In this document: one piece after another, positions 1 to 4,920 of the stretch
How positions within the stretch are numbered: the first letter of the stretch is position 1
Layout: the number at the start of each line of letters is the position of its first letter
NCBI GenBank assembly: GCA_029940345.1
Contig: JAOZRC010000406.1
Coordinates: forward strand, 1-5,444
DNA length: 5,444 nt
Reading direction: 5' to 3'
Source of the DNA: Desulfobacterales bacterium
GTDB lineage: Bacteria; Desulfobacterota; Desulfobacteria; Desulfobacterales; JAUCGF01
Notes under the pieces: model-generated
Databases searched by the model: none
What the model was told of the DNA's origin: nothing
Seen by the model: only the letters and a program-made list of their open reading frames with translations
Position numbers and translations under genes: made by a program

Positions 1-195
1 GTTCACTTTGTTGAAAAGTGTTCGGAAATGGAGGGGAGAATCGTCTGATAATAGTAAGCATTTCTGAATTGTGATGGCTTATCTCCCACCAGATGGCAGT
101 ATAGACATTCAGATGCTCACCCGATTATGCGCCTTGAATATGAACCCAAAACCTTCGTTATTTCTGTTCAATTTATTGAATCCGCGTTCCTAAAA

Positions 196-210
196 GGGTT
201 TGCAAAACCC
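196..210 (+). repeat. small hairpin in the leader of the ATPase gene
   Basis: GGGTTT-GCA-AAACCC is a perfect 6-bp stem with a 3-base loop, 39 bases before the ATPase start. It is followed by AATATTTTAA rather than a T run, so it is a poor terminator. It may be the end of an upstream unit or a leader structure. The rest of 1-249 shows no convincing gene: all three + frames stop by position 67. Confidence 0.4.
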
Positions 211-249
211 AATATTTTAAATACCGCTTTCTAAAATCGGATATTAAAC

Positions 250-1983
250 ATGTCGGATCCCAAAAAATTCGGTGACTGGGCGATCGAACTCGGTTTCATG
301 ACTGAAAAGCAAGTGAACCATATCCTTGATAAAAAAGCGATTTCCAGCCAACGCAAAATCGGACAAATCTGTATAGCCACGGGCGTTTTGAACGACCAAC
401 AGTTAGCTCAAATATTAGCACGCCAGTATGCATGCGATTATATTAATCTTGAAAATAATAATAATACGGAACTTTTCAAGCTTATTCCTCTGCATTTGAT
501 GACGCAATACCAGTTCATTCCTGTCCGCCAAAAAGAGGATCGCCTGCAAATCGCCATTGCCGAGCCGATGAATTTTTTTAAAGTTGCCAACGAACTGGAT
601 ATGTTGCTCAATATGGACATAGCCGTGGCAGTTGCCAGTAAAAACCTGATTACAACGTTGCTGGATAAATTTGAGTCTTCCCAGGACATGCTGGCAAGCG
701 CATCGGATGATATGCGTCTGCCGCTTGTTCAGACATCCGACACCGGGGAGGCGGTGTTAAGCATTGATACGGTTGACGCGCAGGAAAACCCGATTGTCAA
801 ACTGGTGGATTCCACCATTATTGATGCGATAAACAAAAAAGCCAGTGACATTCATATCGAATCTTCAGATCAGGGCATGATTATCCGTTACCGTATTGAC
901 GGCATTCTCTATCAGGCGACGGACCCTCTTGACGTTAAATATCAAAGCCCGGTTATAAGTCGAATCAAGGTGATGTCCGAACTGGATATCGCTGAAAAAC
1001 GGGTGCCCCAGGACGGACGCTTCAAGCTTAAAGTGCGCGATCGCACCATTGATTTTCGGCTATCGATTCTTCCGACAATTTTTGGTGAAAATGCGGTTAT
1101 CCGTATTCTTGACAGCGCAAGCATGAATTCCGGCGATGGTGAATTTTTACTTGAGGAGATGCGGCTGCCAACCCGGGAATTGACCCGCATACGAAGAATG
1201 ACGCATGCGCCTTATGGCTTATTCCTGATGACAGGACCCACAGGCTCCGGCAAAACAACGACCCTGTACCGAGCACTTTCGGAAATTAACAGCAATGATG
1301 TTAAGATTATCACCATTGAAGACCCGGTTGAATATCAATTGAAAGGCATCACCCAAATTCAAGTCAATGAAAAAAAAGGATTAACTTTTGCCAGGGGTTT
1401 GCGGTCTGTGTTGCGACACGATCCGGATAAAATCCTGGTGGGTGAAATCCGTGATCAGGAAACCGCTCAAATTGCCATTCAAGCCGCTTTGACCGGGCAC
1501 TTGGTTTTTACGACCGTACATGCCAACAGCTCCTTTGAGGTGATCAACCGCTTTATCCACATGGGGGTTGAACCGTATAACCTGATGTCCGCTTTAAATT
1601 GTATCGTCGCGCAAAGGCTTATTCGCACCCTTTGTGAAGCGTGTAAAATTCCGATATCTTTATCCGCCCAAGCGATGATTGCGTATGGTCTGAACCCTTC
1701 TGCACATCAGAAAAAAAAACTTTTTAAAGCCAATGGGTGCGCCCGGTGCAACGGAACGGGATTTAAAGGCCGCAAGGCTTTTATTGAACTGATTGAGTTG
1801 GATGATGATATGAAACAATTGTTCATAAGTAAAGCTTCAATGACTAAAATTAAAACATATGCGGCCAGAACTGGCGCTGTTTTTCTAAGGGAAGCCGTTT
1901 TAAACGAAGTCCTGAAAGGAGTGACCACTTTAACTGAAGCCAATCGGGTGACGTTTGTTAAAAATTTGAAGCGTAAGATATGA
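250..1983 (+). CDS. pilB: PilB/GspE-family pilus or secretion assembly ATPase
   Basis: Cytoplasmic hexameric ATPase predicted to power pilin or pseudopilin assembly; 577 aa, full length for PilB/MshE/GspE. The N-terminal domain (about residues 6-60) has two tandem MshEN/T2SSE_N-like units, KFG...G15...L26 and KIG...G45...L52...L56...Q59, followed by a linker to about 170. The catalytic core shows Walker A GPTGSGKTTT (329-338), the Asp box IITIEDPVEYQ (353-363), Walker B ILVGEIRD (395-402) and the His box LTGHLVFTTVHAN (414-426). A tetracysteine zinc site is formed by C462/C465 and C497/C500. All catalytic motifs are intact, so it should be active. The His box and zinc site fit extension ATPases better than PilT. 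The start ATG has only a weak upstream GGA, but the protein begins right before the N-terminal domain as expected. The stop overlaps the pilM start as ATGA. PilM/N/O neighbours favour PilB/MshE over a classical GspE, though the exact system is not certain. Confidence 0.96.
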   Translation: MSDPKKFGDWAIELGFMTEKQVNHILDKKAISSQRKIGQICIATGVLNDQQLAQILARQYACDYINLENNNNTELFKLIPLHLMTQYQFIPVRQKEDRLQIAIAEPMNFFKVANELDMLLNMDIAVAVASKNLITTLLDKFESSQDMLASASDDMRLPLVQTSDTGEAVLSIDTVDAQENPIVKLVDSTIIDAINKKASDIHIESSDQGMIIRYRIDGILYQATDPLDVKYQSPVISRIKVMSELDIAEKRVPQDGRFKLKVRDRTIDFRLSILPTIFGENAVIRILDSASMNSGDGEFLLEEMRLPTRELTRIRRMTHAPYGLFLMTGPTGSGKTTTLYRALSEINSNDVKIITIEDPVEYQLKGITQIQVNEKKGLTFARGLRSVLRHDPDKILVGEIRDQETAQIAIQAALTGHLVFTTVHANSSFEVINRFIHMGVEPYNLMSALNCIVAQRLIRTLCEACKIPISLSAQAMIAYGLNPSAHQKKKLFKANGCARCNGTGFKGRKAFIELIELDDDMKQLFISKASMTKIKTYAARTGAVFLREAVLNEVLKGVTTLTEANRVTFVKNLKRKI

Positions 1984-2999
1984 AGAGTATGAACATCGGA
2001 TTTAATAAAATATACACGGGGCTTTCTATCAGTCCGTCATGCGTAAATGCCGTTCAAGTGCAAAAGAACAAAACCGGATGGGAGCTGTTGCGATGGGCGC
2101 ATCATCCTTTTTCACAGGACAAACTGCGCTATTCTTTTCAAAAAACGAATGCTCCCGATTTTAAAAGATTGGCCACGGCGATCTCTGATGTTATGGAACC
2201 GATGGATCGAAAAAGTTCCGTAATCGGTCTTGCGCTGCCCAACGAGGTAATTAAAGTTTCCATAAAAACTTACAAAAACCTACCGGAAACAGATGCTAAA
2301 ATAGCTGAAATGATCGCATGGGAAATGGAAAAAGCGCTTCAATTATCTCCTGCAAGCGTACGCATCGACCACTACCGGCCGAAGCGCCCCCAAGACGCCT
2401 CCGCCCCCCAAAGACAAAGGCTATTGGCGGCCATCGGTGTTGAGGCCGTGCTGAAAGAATATGAATCACTATGTTCCGAACTGAAACTTGAAACCCGGAC
2501 AGTTGCGCCGGCGGCCTTGTGTCAATTTAATTTTTACACACATGTATTGCCCACCTCCGGTGTCATTGCCTTTAGCGGACTGTTTGAAAATTTTTTTACC
2601 CTTTTTATCATCGAAAACGGACAACTGAAGTTTTATCAAGGAATAAAAAAGCGTCCGGATAGAAATTATTATCTCAAAGATATTCACAGAGCTTTACAGT
2701 TTTATTCCCAAGAAAATAATGATAAGCGTATTGAAACGCTCTATATTGGCAGCCAAATCGGTGATCGCGCTAAATTGAAGCCGCTGTTTAACCGCCTTGA
2801 AAACATTAAGAACGACATTCCGGATGAATCCCGACTGATTGATCTGAATACCCATTGTCAGCAACTTGATAAAAAATTGGGATTAAACAATTTTAGTACA
2901 GCGATTGGCGCCGCGCAGAGCCTGGCGTTTGCCATGGCAACGCCGCTTGATAAATTGAAGATGTGGGCCGCCAAATTAAAAGGCCCCGGAACGCGATGA
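1980..2999 (+). CDS. pilM: PilM-like actin-fold pilus assembly protein
   Basis: Predicted cytoplasmic PilM, 339 aa, close to the usual family length of about 350. In this family PilM links the ATPase/platform to the membrane proteins by binding the PilN N-terminus. Assignment rests on position between the ATPase and PilN, length, and fold landmarks: an opening GLSISPSCVNAVQVQ strand-loop-strand (14-28), a VIGLALPNE segment (81-89), an EMIAWEMEKALQL helix (110-122) that matches the PilM region 'EI..E.....p', and a C-terminal SxAIGAAQSLA helix (306-316). It is quite divergent: the usual GLDIG phosphate-binding loop reads GLSIS, and the second phosphate loop region (GVIAFSGLFENFFTLFI, 194-210) lacks the usual D-x-G. 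ATP binding is therefore doubtful. Start ATG 1980 overlaps the ATPase stop as ATGA; ATG 1989 (residue 4) is an alternative. The end overlaps pilN as ATGA. No signal peptide or membrane segment is seen. Confidence 0.85.
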   Translation: MKSMNIGFNKIYTGLSISPSCVNAVQVQKNKTGWELLRWAHHPFSQDKLRYSFQKTNAPDFKRLATAISDVMEPMDRKSSVIGLALPNEVIKVSIKTYKNLPETDAKIAEMIAWEMEKALQLSPASVRIDHYRPKRPQDASAPQRQRLLAAIGVEAVLKEYESLCSELKLETRTVAPAALCQFNFYTHVLPTSGVIAFSGLFENFFTLFIIENGQLKFYQGIKKRPDRNYYLKDIHRALQFYSQENNDKRIETLYIGSQIGDRAKLKPLFNRLENIKNDIPDESRLIDLNTHCQQLDKKLGLNNFSTAIGAAQSLAFAMATPLDKLKMWAAKLKGPGTR

Positions 3000-3613
3000 A
3001 CCCAATAATAATAAATCTTGCCAAGCCCAAAGTAAACCGACGGACTGATTACGCCGTGCTAATAGTGATGATCAGCGTATTGCTGGCATTGGCCAGTACA
3101 AACGGATATCGCTACATTAACATGCAAAAGGAAATTCGAAAATATGATGAAACATTGGCTCGCCAATATCTGATCCGGCAGGCAGCCAAACGACGGAGCC
3201 TGAAAACGCACGCACAAACACTATCCGCAACTGAAATCGAGATTCTTAAAGATAAAAGTGCGCTTGTGAATCGGATTATTCTTGAAGATATTGTTTCTTG
3301 GACCGGGCTGCTTGATCTGTTGGAAATGACGATGCCTCTGACAATGATTGTAAATCATTTTGCTGTTTCTGATAATTTAAGTAAACTGACCTTAAAAGGC
3401 CGTGTGGCCTCAACACATGAACTCGCTCTTTTTTTGAAAAAAATAAATACGACTGACTTATTTGAAAACAGTATCCTATCCGCTATCAGTGTTGTGATAA
3501 GCGACCCCAAACAGGCTGGTAGTCGCCTGACGGAAACGGATATCGGCTATGAAATCGGTATCGCCCTGCATACAGATAAAATGCTCGCTTTTATCGGTGG
3601 CGACCGAAAATGA
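2996..3613 (+). CDS. pilN: PilN-like inner-membrane alignment protein
   Basis: Bitopic inner-membrane protein, 205 aa, of the PilN/GspL-C type. The N-terminus carries the short cytoplasmic IINLAKPK segment (5-12) equivalent to the PilN 'INL' motif that docks into PilM. One transmembrane helix follows (about 19-37, YAVLIVMISVLLALAS), then a charged helical region (about 40-80) and a periplasmic domain of ferredoxin-like type (WTGLLDLLEMTMP, then VSDNLSKLTLKGRVAS and HELALFLKKI), which pairs with PilO in the family. I chose ATG 2996 over the in-frame GTG 2963 because it gives an ATGA overlap with pilM and places the start just before the INL motif. The only Shine-Dalgarno-like sequence is a weak CCGGA, consistent with translational coupling. 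Its own stop again lies in an ATGA, pointing to a formerly coupled next gene. Confidence 0.87.
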   Translation: MNPIIINLAKPKVNRRTDYAVLIVMISVLLALASTNGYRYINMQKEIRKYDETLARQYLIRQAAKRRSLKTHAQTLSATEIEILKDKSALVNRIILEDIVSWTGLLDLLEMTMPLTMIVNHFAVSDNLSKLTLKGRVASTHELALFLKKINTTDLFENSILSAISVVISDPKQAGSRLTETDIGYEIGIALHTDKMLAFIGGDRK

Positions 3614-3678
3614 TGACACCGGATGATTCTTTCAATTACCCTTTTACAGGCTTTCAGATGTACTTGCAAAGGCCGTAA
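3610..3678 (+). pseudogene. possible 22-codon stub of a gene once coupled to pilN
   Basis: An ATG at 3610 overlaps the pilN stop as ATGA, the same arrangement as at the two upstream junctions. It opens a frame of 22 codons (M-M-T-P-D-D-S-F ... Y-L-Q-R-P) ending at TAA 3676-3678, where the repeat-rich DNA begins (the outer inverted-repeat arm starts at 3674). In pilMNO operons the gene at this spot is pilO. The stub ends YLQRP, and the intact PilO downstream has LLQRHKK near its start, a resemblance too short to be evidence. My inference is that this is the original 5' end of pilO, or of another operon gene, cut off by insertion. It could equally be a chance frame or a short leader peptide. 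Confidence 0.35.
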
Positions 3679-3700
3679 TTTGGGATTTTCATTTTGTGAT

Positions 3701-3950
3701 TATTTCTACTTTGGTAAGCTAATATGTAGGGTGGGCATCGCCGGAAACGGATATTGAATACAGCGCCAACCTTTATCGGCGATGCCTGCCATTTCACACA
3801 AAAACGGTGGGCAAAAATAATTGTTAAAAAAATGGCCGGAGCTGCACATTGGTATCAGCAATAAACAAGGTCAGCGGAAAAACGTTGCCCACCCTACATC
3901 AGATAGCAAGCGCACAGGTCGGCTATTTTTAAGTTACCAAAGTAGAATTA
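3701..3950. repeat. middle inverted repeat bounding a 250-bp segment
   Basis: Arms 3701-3717 (TATTTCTACTTTGGTAA) and 3934-3950 (TTACCAAAGTAGAATTA) are inverted repeats at 16 of 17 positions. They bracket the GTAGGGTGGGCA element asymmetrically: 6 bases separate the arms on the left and 34 on the right. This would fit terminal inverted repeats of a MITE-like element, or an older palindrome into which the inner element inserted. Confidence 0.7.
3724..3899. mobile_element. MITE/REP-like element with GTAGGGTGGGCA ends
   Basis: A 176-bp non-coding unit with perfect 14-bp inverted ends, ATGTAGGGTGGGCA (3724-3737) and TGCCCACCCTACAT (3886-3899). A further GGTGGGCA at 3806-3813 repeats part of the left end in the same orientation and can also pair with the right end. 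The left end overlaps a second stem: GGCATCGCCG (3734-3743) pairs perfectly with CGGCGATGCC (3777-3786). From memory, GTAGGGTGGGCA...TGCCCACCCTAC repeats are common dispersed elements in proteobacterial genomes. A link to an IS200-type (Y1) transposase mobilising it in trans is plausible, but no transposase is present here. Confidence 0.7.
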
Positions 3951-3958
3951 TCTTATTC

Positions 3959-3977
3959 AAATCTATGGTATAGATTT
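3959..3977. repeat. short perfect hairpin
   Basis: AAATCTAT and ATAGATTT form a perfect 8-bp stem around a GGT loop. The stem is AT-rich with no downstream T run, so it is not a good intrinsic terminator. It overlaps the left copy of the direct repeat at 3949-3971. Confidence 0.6.
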
Positions 3978-4031
3978 CAGTGTTCAGGTTTCAGTCTTTA
4001 GCGGCAACGTCCTGACACCTGGCACCTGAAA
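3975..4031. repeat. imperfect palindrome of the TTTCAGGTGTCAGG type
   Basis: Arm TTTCAGTGTTCAGGTTTCAG (3975-3994) and arm CTGACACCTGGCACCTGAAA (4012-4031) pair imperfectly (15 of 20) around a 17-base loop, TCTTTAGCGGCAACGTC. Each arm is itself built of iterated 'tCAGGtg/ttt' units. I recall iterated CAGGTGTCAGG-type palindromes as dispersed repeats in several deltaproteobacterial genomes, but could not verify this here. Confidence 0.55.
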
Positions 4032-4098
4032 TCATGATTTTGAAAATCACAAATTATGACCTTGCCGAGGTATCCTATTCAAATTCAATGGTGATCGT

Positions 4099-4229
4099 AA
4101 CTATGGAGTGCGAAAGTTAAGTGGAGCGGAGCGGAACGGTCTTTCGCAGATATAGCCCGCTGTTCCAAGTCTTCGGACACATGCGAAAAATATGATTTTC
4201 GTACTCCGGAACTGCATTTAGCCATAGTT
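4099..4229. repeat. 131-bp palindromic module with four interchangeable stem arms
   Basis: The ends pair as AACTATGG (4099-4106) with CCATAGTT (4222-4229). The inner extension GGAGTGCGAAA (4105-4115) pairs with TTTCGTACTCC (4197-4207) at 10 of 11, with a 14-base bulge (4208-4221). Inside, TGCGAAAG (4109-4116) pairs perfectly with CTTTCGCA (4141-4148), and TGCGAAAA (4182-4189) can pair with TTTTCGTA (4196-4203, one G-T). The order is therefore A, A', A, A', allowing either two local hairpins or one long-range stem. An iterated GGAGC/GGAAC stretch (4122-4139) sits in the first loop. The module ends directly at the promoter of pilO. Confidence 0.65.
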
Positions 4230-4230
4230 T

Positions 4231-4257
4231 TTGAATAATATACTTGCCTAGTATAAT
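4231..4257 (+). promoter_or_regulatory. sigma-70-type promoter for pilO
   Basis: A perfect -10 box TATAAT (4252-4257) is preceded by TTGAAT (4231-4236) with a 15-base spacer. An alternative -35, TTTTTG (4228-4233), gives an 18-base spacer but a poorer match. Transcription would begin near 4264, giving a ~70-base leader before the pilO ATG. It lies just outside the palindromic module, so pilO need not depend on readthrough from pilN. This is predicted from sequence only; the short spacer lowers confidence. Confidence 0.5.
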
Positions 4258-4264
4258 TCGCCTT

Positions 4265-4316
4265 GTTCTGACGCCCTGGCGTTGGAACACAACTCATGGA
4301 CGCTTTGGCATCAGAA
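4265..4316 (+). promoter_or_regulatory. alternative hairpins in the pilO leader
   Basis: A compact hairpin GTTC-TG-ACGCC-CT-GGCGT-TG-GAAC spans 4265-4288. Its left side can instead pair further down: TTCTGACGCC (4266-4275) with GGCATCAGAA (4307-4316), 9 of 10. The two pairings exclude each other. The right arm of the second ends 9 bases before the GAGGA ribosome-binding site. If the upstream promoter is used, the first stem sits at the very 5' end of the message. Confidence 0.4.
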
Positions 4317-4325
4317 TAGCGGAAC

Positions 4326-4330
4326 GAGGA
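4326..4330 (+). promoter_or_regulatory. ribosome-binding site of pilO
   Basis: GAGGA lies 4 bases before ATG 4335. An in-frame TAG at 4317-4319 means translation cannot start further upstream, so this site and the ATG fix the start. It contrasts with the upstream genes, which rely on ATGA coupling. Confidence 0.7.
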
Positions 4331-4334
4331 TAAA

Positions 4335-4901
4335 ATGAATACGTCTGAGTTGCTTCCCCTCTTGCAGCGACATAAAAAACTGTCGATCACATTTGTCATT
4401 TTAATGCTGCTCAATGGGATTATTTATTTGAAAATTACAAACTATCGTCAAAATAAAATCGAAAAATTGCATTCCGCCTATTTGAAATCCGGTCTGAAAT
4501 CCGGAAAGGCTGGTTTGGCAGATTCTTCCGCTCCGACGCATCCGTGGCTTGAAGTGCGATCAGACATCCAAACATTCAAGCGCCAATTGCCGGTTATGAG
4601 CGCCATTATTGACCGTGCCAAGGAACTGAAAGATGTGCTTAACCGTAATCATCTGTCAGCTACCAAAATAGTGTTTCGCCCTGAACGAATCGAACTGTTG
4701 GCACTCTGGAAATACACTGGCGCCTTAAAAATCACAGGCCCGTATGAACGGTTGAAAGCCTTGCTGTCGGATATTCAAAAATCCCCCTATCTTTTTTGTA
4801 TCGAAAGCTTAACGCTGATTAACCAATCGCAGAAAACCGAAAAAGTGGTGATGGAACTGCGCCTTGCAACCTATTTTCGAGATGAACATGCATTCAGATA
4901 A
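4335..4901 (+). CDS. pilO: PilO-like inner-membrane alignment protein
   Basis: Bitopic membrane protein of 188 aa, a normal length for PilO/GspM. A short basic cytoplasmic tail (QRHKK, 11-15) precedes one transmembrane helix (about 17-33, SITFVILMLLNGIIYL), then a charged, partly helical stretch (36-105) and a C-terminal ferredoxin-like domain. The strongest family mark is the end: ITGPYERLKALLSDIQKSPY (133-152), IESLTL (156-161) and VVMELRLATYFR (171-182), which follow the PilO pattern G-x-Y-x-x-L...v..l.l...L.L.TY. PilO pairs with PilN in the periplasm to couple the inner-membrane platform to PilP and the secretin. The domain order ATPase-PilM-PilN-PilO supports the call, although 0.7 kb of repeats separates it from pilN. 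It has its own promoter and ribosome-binding site. The N-terminal few residues may have been contributed by the inserted DNA. Confidence 0.82.
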   Translation: MNTSELLPLLQRHKKLSITFVILMLLNGIIYLKITNYRQNKIEKLHSAYLKSGLKSGKAGLADSSAPTHPWLEVRSDIQTFKRQLPVMSAIIDRAKELKDVLNRNHLSATKIVFRPERIELLALWKYTGALKITGPYERLKALLSDIQKSPYLFCIESLTLINQSQKTEKVVMELRLATYFRDEHAFR

Positions 4902-4908
4902 TCACCCG

Positions 4909-4915
4909 AAAGGAG
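4909..4915 (+). promoter_or_regulatory. strong ribosome-binding site of the AAA-like ATPase gene
   Basis: AAAGGAG ends 5 bases before ATG 4921, the best Shine-Dalgarno sequence in the window. It decides the start among the nearby methionines, including M17. Only 19 bases separate the pilO stop from the ATG, so the gene can be co-transcribed with pilO. Confidence 0.8.
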
Positions 4916-4920
4916 CATAT

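Larger units (their letters stand above)
3674..4058. repeat. outer inverted repeat, 17-bp arms
   Basis: Arms 3674-3690 (CGTAATTTGGGATTTTC) and 4042-4058 (GAAAATCACAAATTATG) match as inverted repeats at 15 of 17 positions. They enclose both inner inverted repeats and the CAGGTTTCAG hairpin. They could be the ends of a ~385-bp insertion, or a coincidental AT-rich match. I found no clear target-site duplication outside the arms. Confidence 0.5.
3949..4095 (+). repeat. direct repeat pair flanking a ~100-bp segment
   Basis: TATCTTATTCAAAT (3949-3962) and TATCCTATTCAAAT (4071-4084) match at 13 of 14 positions in the same orientation. With small gaps the similarity continues into ATGGTAT / ATGGTGAT. 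They flank the CAGGTTTCAG/CTGACACCTG hairpin and the GATTTTGAAAATC palindrome. The pair could be a long target duplication or the residue of a recombination. Confidence 0.45.
3614..4334. other. repeat-rich 0.7-kb gap splitting pilN from pilO
   Basis: No convincing full-length gene lies here. Besides the 22-codon stub, + strand frames are short. The one longish - strand frame (4414-4085, 109 codons) runs through a palindromic repeat and over the pilO start, has no recognisable domain, and is treated as spurious. The content is repeats: nested inverted repeats from 3674 to 4058, a GTAGGGTGGGCA-ended element at 3724-3899, hairpins at 3959-3977 and 3975-4031, a direct repeat at 3949/4071, and a palindromic module at 4099-4229. 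A promoter, leader hairpin and ribosome-binding site for pilO follow. A gap this long is unusual inside a pilMNO cluster and suggests insertion of one or several non-coding mobile repeats. Confidence 0.8.

Noticed and set aside
1..67. 3' end of an upstream gene
   Set aside because: The + frames stop at 13, 48 and 67 after at most 21 codons, with no recognisable protein end; too little to call.
134..162. Promoter for the ATPase gene (TTGAAT with a GTTATT -10)
   Set aside because: The -10 matches consensus at only 3 of 6 positions, and no alternative upstream pair is better, so no promoter is called in 1-249.
2963..2995. Upstream GTG start giving pilN 11 extra residues
   Set aside because: It would overlap pilM by 37 bases and place a basic, non-family stretch before the INL motif. 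ATG 2996 gives the ATGA coupling seen at the other junctions.
3724..3899. CRISPR-like or tandem repeat array
   Set aside because: The GGTGGGCA copies are not evenly spaced and are largely inverted. There is no repeat-spacer periodicity.
3959..3977. Intrinsic terminator after pilN
   Set aside because: The stem is perfect but AT-rich and is followed by CAGTGTTC, with no T run. It is also 350 bases downstream of the pilN stop.
4085..4414. 109-codon open frame on the - strand
   Set aside because: It runs through a palindromic repeat and 80 bases into the pilO coding region, shows no recognisable domain and no ribosome-binding site of note. Open frames across palindromic repeats are common by chance.
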